A stretch of 64,000 nt of DNA, taken from positions 9,179,501 through 9,243,500 of the forward strand of contig NC_089736.1 of NCBI RefSeq assembly GCF_035083965.1. The letters run 5' to 3'. This DNA comes from Branchiostoma lanceolatum. Lineage: Eukaryota; Chordata; Leptocardii; Amphioxiformes; Branchiostomatidae. Positions 61,816 through 64,000 of the stretch are shown here, piece after piece (the stretch's first letter is position 1; the number at the start of each line of letters is the position of its first letter). Below the pieces are notes generated by a model. It was not told the origin of the DNA. It saw only the letters and a program-made list of their open reading frames with translations, and did not search any database. The position numbers were made by a program, and so were the translations under genes.

Positions 61816-63039
61816 AGTACTTTACACATTTTTAAAGGCTTTTCATACATACCGACATTCTTTGTCTACTAGTAGTGGTAAGAGAAGGCCAAGAGTAAGA
61901 GGATTAAAGGTACAATACTGAAGAATACAAACAAACATTGCATAGACATGCACACGCACACAATCATTATACAGTGCACTACACATTTCCGGATTTGTTG
62001 TCGTTTCAAATAAGCCCTATGGAATTTCCTGCCAAAAGGTTTGAAGTGGAATTTCCTGTTCAAATGTTAAGACGTGTTCAAATACTACATATGGACTTGA
62101 CTTGAGTTGATGAACTAATTCTAGTCTAGAATATATCTCAATCTTGTTGCCTTCAAACACATCGACTATATAAATATCAACAATAGAAGGTGGTAATTGA
62201 ATTATAAATAATAAATGTCACGTTATATACAATCATGTAACGTTACATTGGAATAGACTAGTAGTTTCACTCATCATAAACATAAGTTGTAGCCATACGT
62301 GAAGTCCAATGTATGTCACCTGATGTATGAGCCAACGGTCACAAAAACAAAACAAACAAACTTATTTATGATATAAGTTAATTACATCATATGACCATGT
62401 TTTGTGTCAAATTTCCCGCCAATATCTTAACAAAGGATCCTTAAAAATAATTCAGACTTACGTTGTACGATGCTTTAGCTAGCTGCCGGGTCCGATCGCC
62501 ATGTTATGACGGTTTAAATGGCTTTTTACCTGGTCAAAGTTTAACCGGGACATGGCGGACCCATGCCACACCTTCACTGCGGAAAACAAACTTTCTTCAG
62601 TAAACAAATAAAATCCTTGAACGCCGCAAAACGTAGAAAACATATATCCATGTTATGCAAAAAGGAGAGCTTTTTAATCACAATAATCCATTGTAGAAAT
62701 ATGCTTATTTTCATATATTGGACTTGTGATGAGTATGACGAATTTAATTGGATGATTCAATACTGAGTAAATGATGTTCAATTTCATGTGTTCTGATGTT
62801 GTCATCCGCGCATCATGACCTCATTTAACCTTAGAAGTTTGGTACATTTAAACGGGGGAGGGGTATAATTTTATAACAATGAAAAGAGCAGAGATCACTA
62901 CAATTTCTCAACGACAGCATTGAAATATAATTTTGATATTGAATACAGATTTTATACTTGTTGCAAATATTCTTTTTTGGGCTTAGATATTGTATTATTT
63001 CTTTCAAGTTCACTCCCCATATTACGTGAAGAATGGTAT

Positions 63040-63128
63040 ACTCCAAAGAGGGAAAGTCCAACATGGCGGCAAGGCGACCAAAAATTTGTCAGTGAACACA
63101 AACAAAAGTGAATTTCTGCAGAATAGAG
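63040..63128 (+). other. Candidate untranslated first exon of the gene at 63709
   Basis: The sequence ends GAATAGAG|gtaagt (donor at 63129). It includes CCAACATGGCGGC, the start of a 10-codon upstream frame ending in TGA. Only the exon end is fixed by the sequence; the upstream limit is a guess. Confidence 0.4.
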
Positions 63129-63708
63129 GTAAGTGTTGCCTCTCTTTGTACCTCTTTCAATGATTAACAATATGAGGAGCCTTATTCATGCGATAATTAC
63201 AAGTTTTTATGTCAGAAAATGCTTGGTTAGACGAGAAATGACCGAAAATAACGGTCCCGTTTCCAAGCCAAGCTCTGCTATGTCCTGGGGCGTTTCTCGG
63301 TCTGTAATAAATAATTACCGCATTGCAGCTGTCGGCTTGACCAGACACCAGTCAGGCCAGTAAACCCCGAGGGGCTGGTCATTTGATTGATATGACAACC
63401 TTTCTATCAACTGTCCAGTTCGCACTTGTGCCTGTCAACAAAACCTGTTCCTTTTTGTCACAAAAATATGTCCAGTATTTTGACATTTTGCAAAGCTTTT
63501 CGACCTAACATTTCGTATTTTTCACTTCCCTCTAGCCTTTGGTAATTGTGTTTTTACAATGATTATCATCATTTCCCTATGGTTGCCAATTTCATTTTTT
63601 ATTTTATTTTTAGGGTTTGGGATTTGGATTTTTTTCTTATAAATCAAAAACAACAACAACTGATATTTGTTTTTGTCCAGTGGGTTGATGTTGTAGAAGA
63701 GGTGTGAC

Positions 63709-63856
63709 ATGACGTCAGCCATGTCCGTCAGCGCGTACATCGCAGTCCTGCGGCCCAAGGTCAAGACCTCTCTGTCGTCATCGGACTATAAGGCCAAGTG
63801 GTATGAAATCATTCTGCTGGAGGACAAGATGGGGGATCCACAAAGGACGGTGAAAG
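63709..63856 (+). CDS. First coding exon of an unrecognised gene, cut by the window end
   Basis: The exon follows a good acceptor (TTTTTGTCCAG, ending 63680) and ends at AAAG|gtacaa in phase 1. It encodes 49 residues starting MTSAMSVSAYIAVLRPKVK and including KAKWYEIILLEDKM. A second in-frame ATG at 63721 is another possible start. The segment looks helical and soluble, with no signal peptide. I do not recognise the family; the rest of the gene lies beyond the window. Confidence 0.6.
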
Positions 63857-64000
63857 GTACAAGATGTCATTCTACAGAATTTCTACATCTATGAAGGTTT
63901 TGAGTGACATTTGCATACGATCCTTTACAAGTTTGACATGTTCAACCGTTTTTTCCAGCTAGATACTATTGTATTCGTTACTTACGTAGTTCAAACTCTG

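Overview
This is animal nuclear DNA: genes are split by GT-AG introns, transcripts lie on both strands, and transposon and SINE debris fills introns and intergenic DNA. The gene families (a Fuseless-like multi-pass membrane protein, a vertebrate-type ST6GalNAc sialyltransferase) and tRNA-derived SINEs with a V-SINE-like core point to an invertebrate deuterostome, most likely an amphioxus (Branchiostoma). The species is an inference. No prokaryotic system (CRISPR, operon, phage) is present.

Layout. 1-13 kb holds three tandem + strand Fuseless-like genes. The first two are near-identical products of a recent duplication of about 5 kb, and the third is an older paralogue. A convergent, intronless gene follows at 14.8-17.3 kb (- strand) and encodes an 842-residue leucine-rich-repeat protein. 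17.4-24.8 kb is gene-poor. A 7-exon ST6GalNAc-type sialyltransferase (25.1-29.0 kb, -) lies head to head with an 11-exon gene for a 748-residue EF-hand protein with many RRxS sites (30.3-36.8 kb, +). That gene converges on a 23-exon gene for a 1089-residue ankyrin-repeat protein (37.8-53.5 kb, -). 53.5-63 kb is rearranged repeat-rich intergenic DNA. The first coding exon of an unrecognised + strand gene begins at 63.7 kb and runs off the window.

The exon models were built by hand. Every junction has a usable splice signal and the reading phase closes across every exon of the sialyltransferase, EF-hand and ankyrin genes, which supports them strongly without transcript data. The genes do not form a functional pathway.

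The most unusual material is structural. The ankyrin gene carries three independent tandem duplications that each copy an exon/intron boundary. A hAT-like MITE inserted into the last codons of the second Fuseless copy and replaced its C-terminus, and the sister copy preserves the empty site. The sialyltransferase stop codon abuts a MITE. The EF-hand and ankyrin genes have opposed poly(A) signals 22 bp apart.
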